From NCBI GenBank assembly GCA_040389065.1, contig JAZKAR010000001.1:124001-188000 (forward strand): a stretch of DNA of 64,000 bases, given 5' to 3'. Below are positions 63,489-64,000 of the stretch, piece by piece (within the stretch, counting starts at the first letter, position 1; each line of letters begins with the position of its first letter). The DNA comes from JAZKAR01 sp040389065. Lineage in GTDB: Bacteria; Pseudomonadota; Gammaproteobacteria; Burkholderiales; Casimicrobiaceae. The notes beneath the pieces are model-generated. The model did no database searches. It was given only the letters and a program-made list of their open reading frames with translations, and was not told the DNA's origin. The translations under genes and the position numbers were made by a program.

Positions 63489-64000
63489 TTAGCTGGTTTT
63501 CGCTGAAGCTAAAGAATGCGCGGTTTTAAAATCTAAAGAGCCTTGATATAAAGCACGCCCTACAATTACAGCGCCAATCCCTCTATCTTCAACCTCAAGT
63601 AAGGCTTGAATATCTTCAATTTTCCCCACACCTCCACTGGCGATAACGGGAATAGTTAATGCATCTGCTAGGGCAACTGTAGCATCTATATTAATGCCAG
63701 TAAGCATTCCATCACGACCGATATCAGTATAGGCAACCGCTTCAACGCCATAATCTTCAAAACGTTTTGCTAAATCAATAACATCATGCCCGGTCATTTT
63801 AGACCACCCTTCGACAGCAACTTTGCCATCTCGAGCATCAAGCCCAACAATAATATGTCCTGGAAAAGCGACACAGGCCTCTTTCAAAAACCCCGGGCTT
63901 TTAACGGCTGCTGTACCAATAATAACGGTATGAATACCTGCATCAAGATAACGTTCAATGGTAATAAGATCTCGAATGCCGCCGCCAAGTTGAACAGTCA
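63489..64000 (-). CDS. hisA: HisA, phosphoribosylformimino-AICAR-P isomerase (5' end outside window)
   Basis: The last 170 residues of the TIM-barrel isomerase run in from the right edge in one frame. They start VQLGGGIRD and include VGLDARDGKVAVEGW, TDIGRDGMLTGIN with the catalytic Asp, and IPVIASGGVG. An internal Met at 63887 is not the true start. The gene catalyses the fourth histidine step. Confidence 0.95.
   Translation of the reverse strand, partial: TVQLGGGIRDLITIERYLDAGIHTVIIGTAAVKSPGFLKEACVAFPGHIIVGLDARDGKVAVEGWSKMTGHDVIDLAKRFEDYGVEAVAYTDIGRDGMLTGINIDATVALADALTIPVIASGGVGKIEDIQALLEVEDRGIGAVIVGRALYQGSLDFKTAHSLASAKTS

Overview
The window looks like a stretch of chromosome from a low-GC proteobacterium, most likely a betaproteobacterium. 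Pointers are the FtsB type, the YkuD and TPR proteins that share an NTF2-like tail, the PilT-PilU-lipoprotein set, LolC/LolD, the coaD-YfhL-type ferredoxin pair and the Gly-Cys-Leu tRNA cluster. The gene set (Lpx, LolCD, type IV pili, flagella, ubiquinone-type metabolism, histidine synthesis) indicates a free-living or only mildly reduced Gram-negative. No rRNA, CRISPR array, prophage or insertion sequence was seen. Lineage is inferred and not proven.

Region 1 (1-7,700) is an AT-rich accessory island. After the tail of a sulfatase-like gene comes a tight five-gene + strand operon. It encodes a cupin enzyme with the iron-ligand pattern of methylphosphonate synthase, a cytidylyltransferase-PEP mutase fusion, phosphonopyruvate decarboxylase, phosphonoacetaldehyde reductase and a CDP-glycerol-type glycerophosphotransferase. 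Facing it are a LicC-like nucleotidyltransferase and a tiny YLDP-motif membrane protein. Together they predict phosphoenolpyruvate -> phosphonopyruvate -> phosphonoacetaldehyde -> 2-hydroxyethylphosphonate -> methylphosphonate, with phosphonate or alditol-phosphate groups attached to a surface glycan.

Region 2 (7,800-35,200) is mixed core genome: a large lipoprotein with a decayed metzincin motif joined to pilU-pilT, yggS, the tRNA cluster, pcnB, an orphan BtuF-like protein, lpxH-ppiB, an L,D-transpeptidase and a TPR protein, nadE, ferredoxin, coaD, a Lon-like AAA+ ATPase, yajQ, folK-ubiC, ftsB, ybeY, parB (without parA), lolCD, an orphan PAS histidine kinase, a SIMPL protein and a HAD phosphatase. 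Two families of palindromic dispersed repeats sit in its intergenic gaps and recur further right.

Region 3 (35,290-54,780) appears to contain the replication origin. All genes from 35,290 to 50,103 are on the minus strand (Ig-like lipoprotein, rpsT, rpmG, rpmB, di-haem cytochrome c, the complete atpIBEFHAGDC operon, glmS, glmU) and the next four are on the plus strand (proS, a GspK-like gene, 5-FCL, folD). The glmU-proS gap between the two groups has four perfect DnaA boxes beside an AT-rich tract. A parS-like palindrome lies near 63.3 kb. The ATP synthase c subunit has an unusual Ala/Ser replacement of its glycine motif.

Region 4 (54,840-64,000) holds comEA, alr, flgK-flgL, a YpfJ-type metallopeptidase, a 644-base gene-free gap and hisE-hisI-hisF followed by the start-truncated hisA at the window edge.
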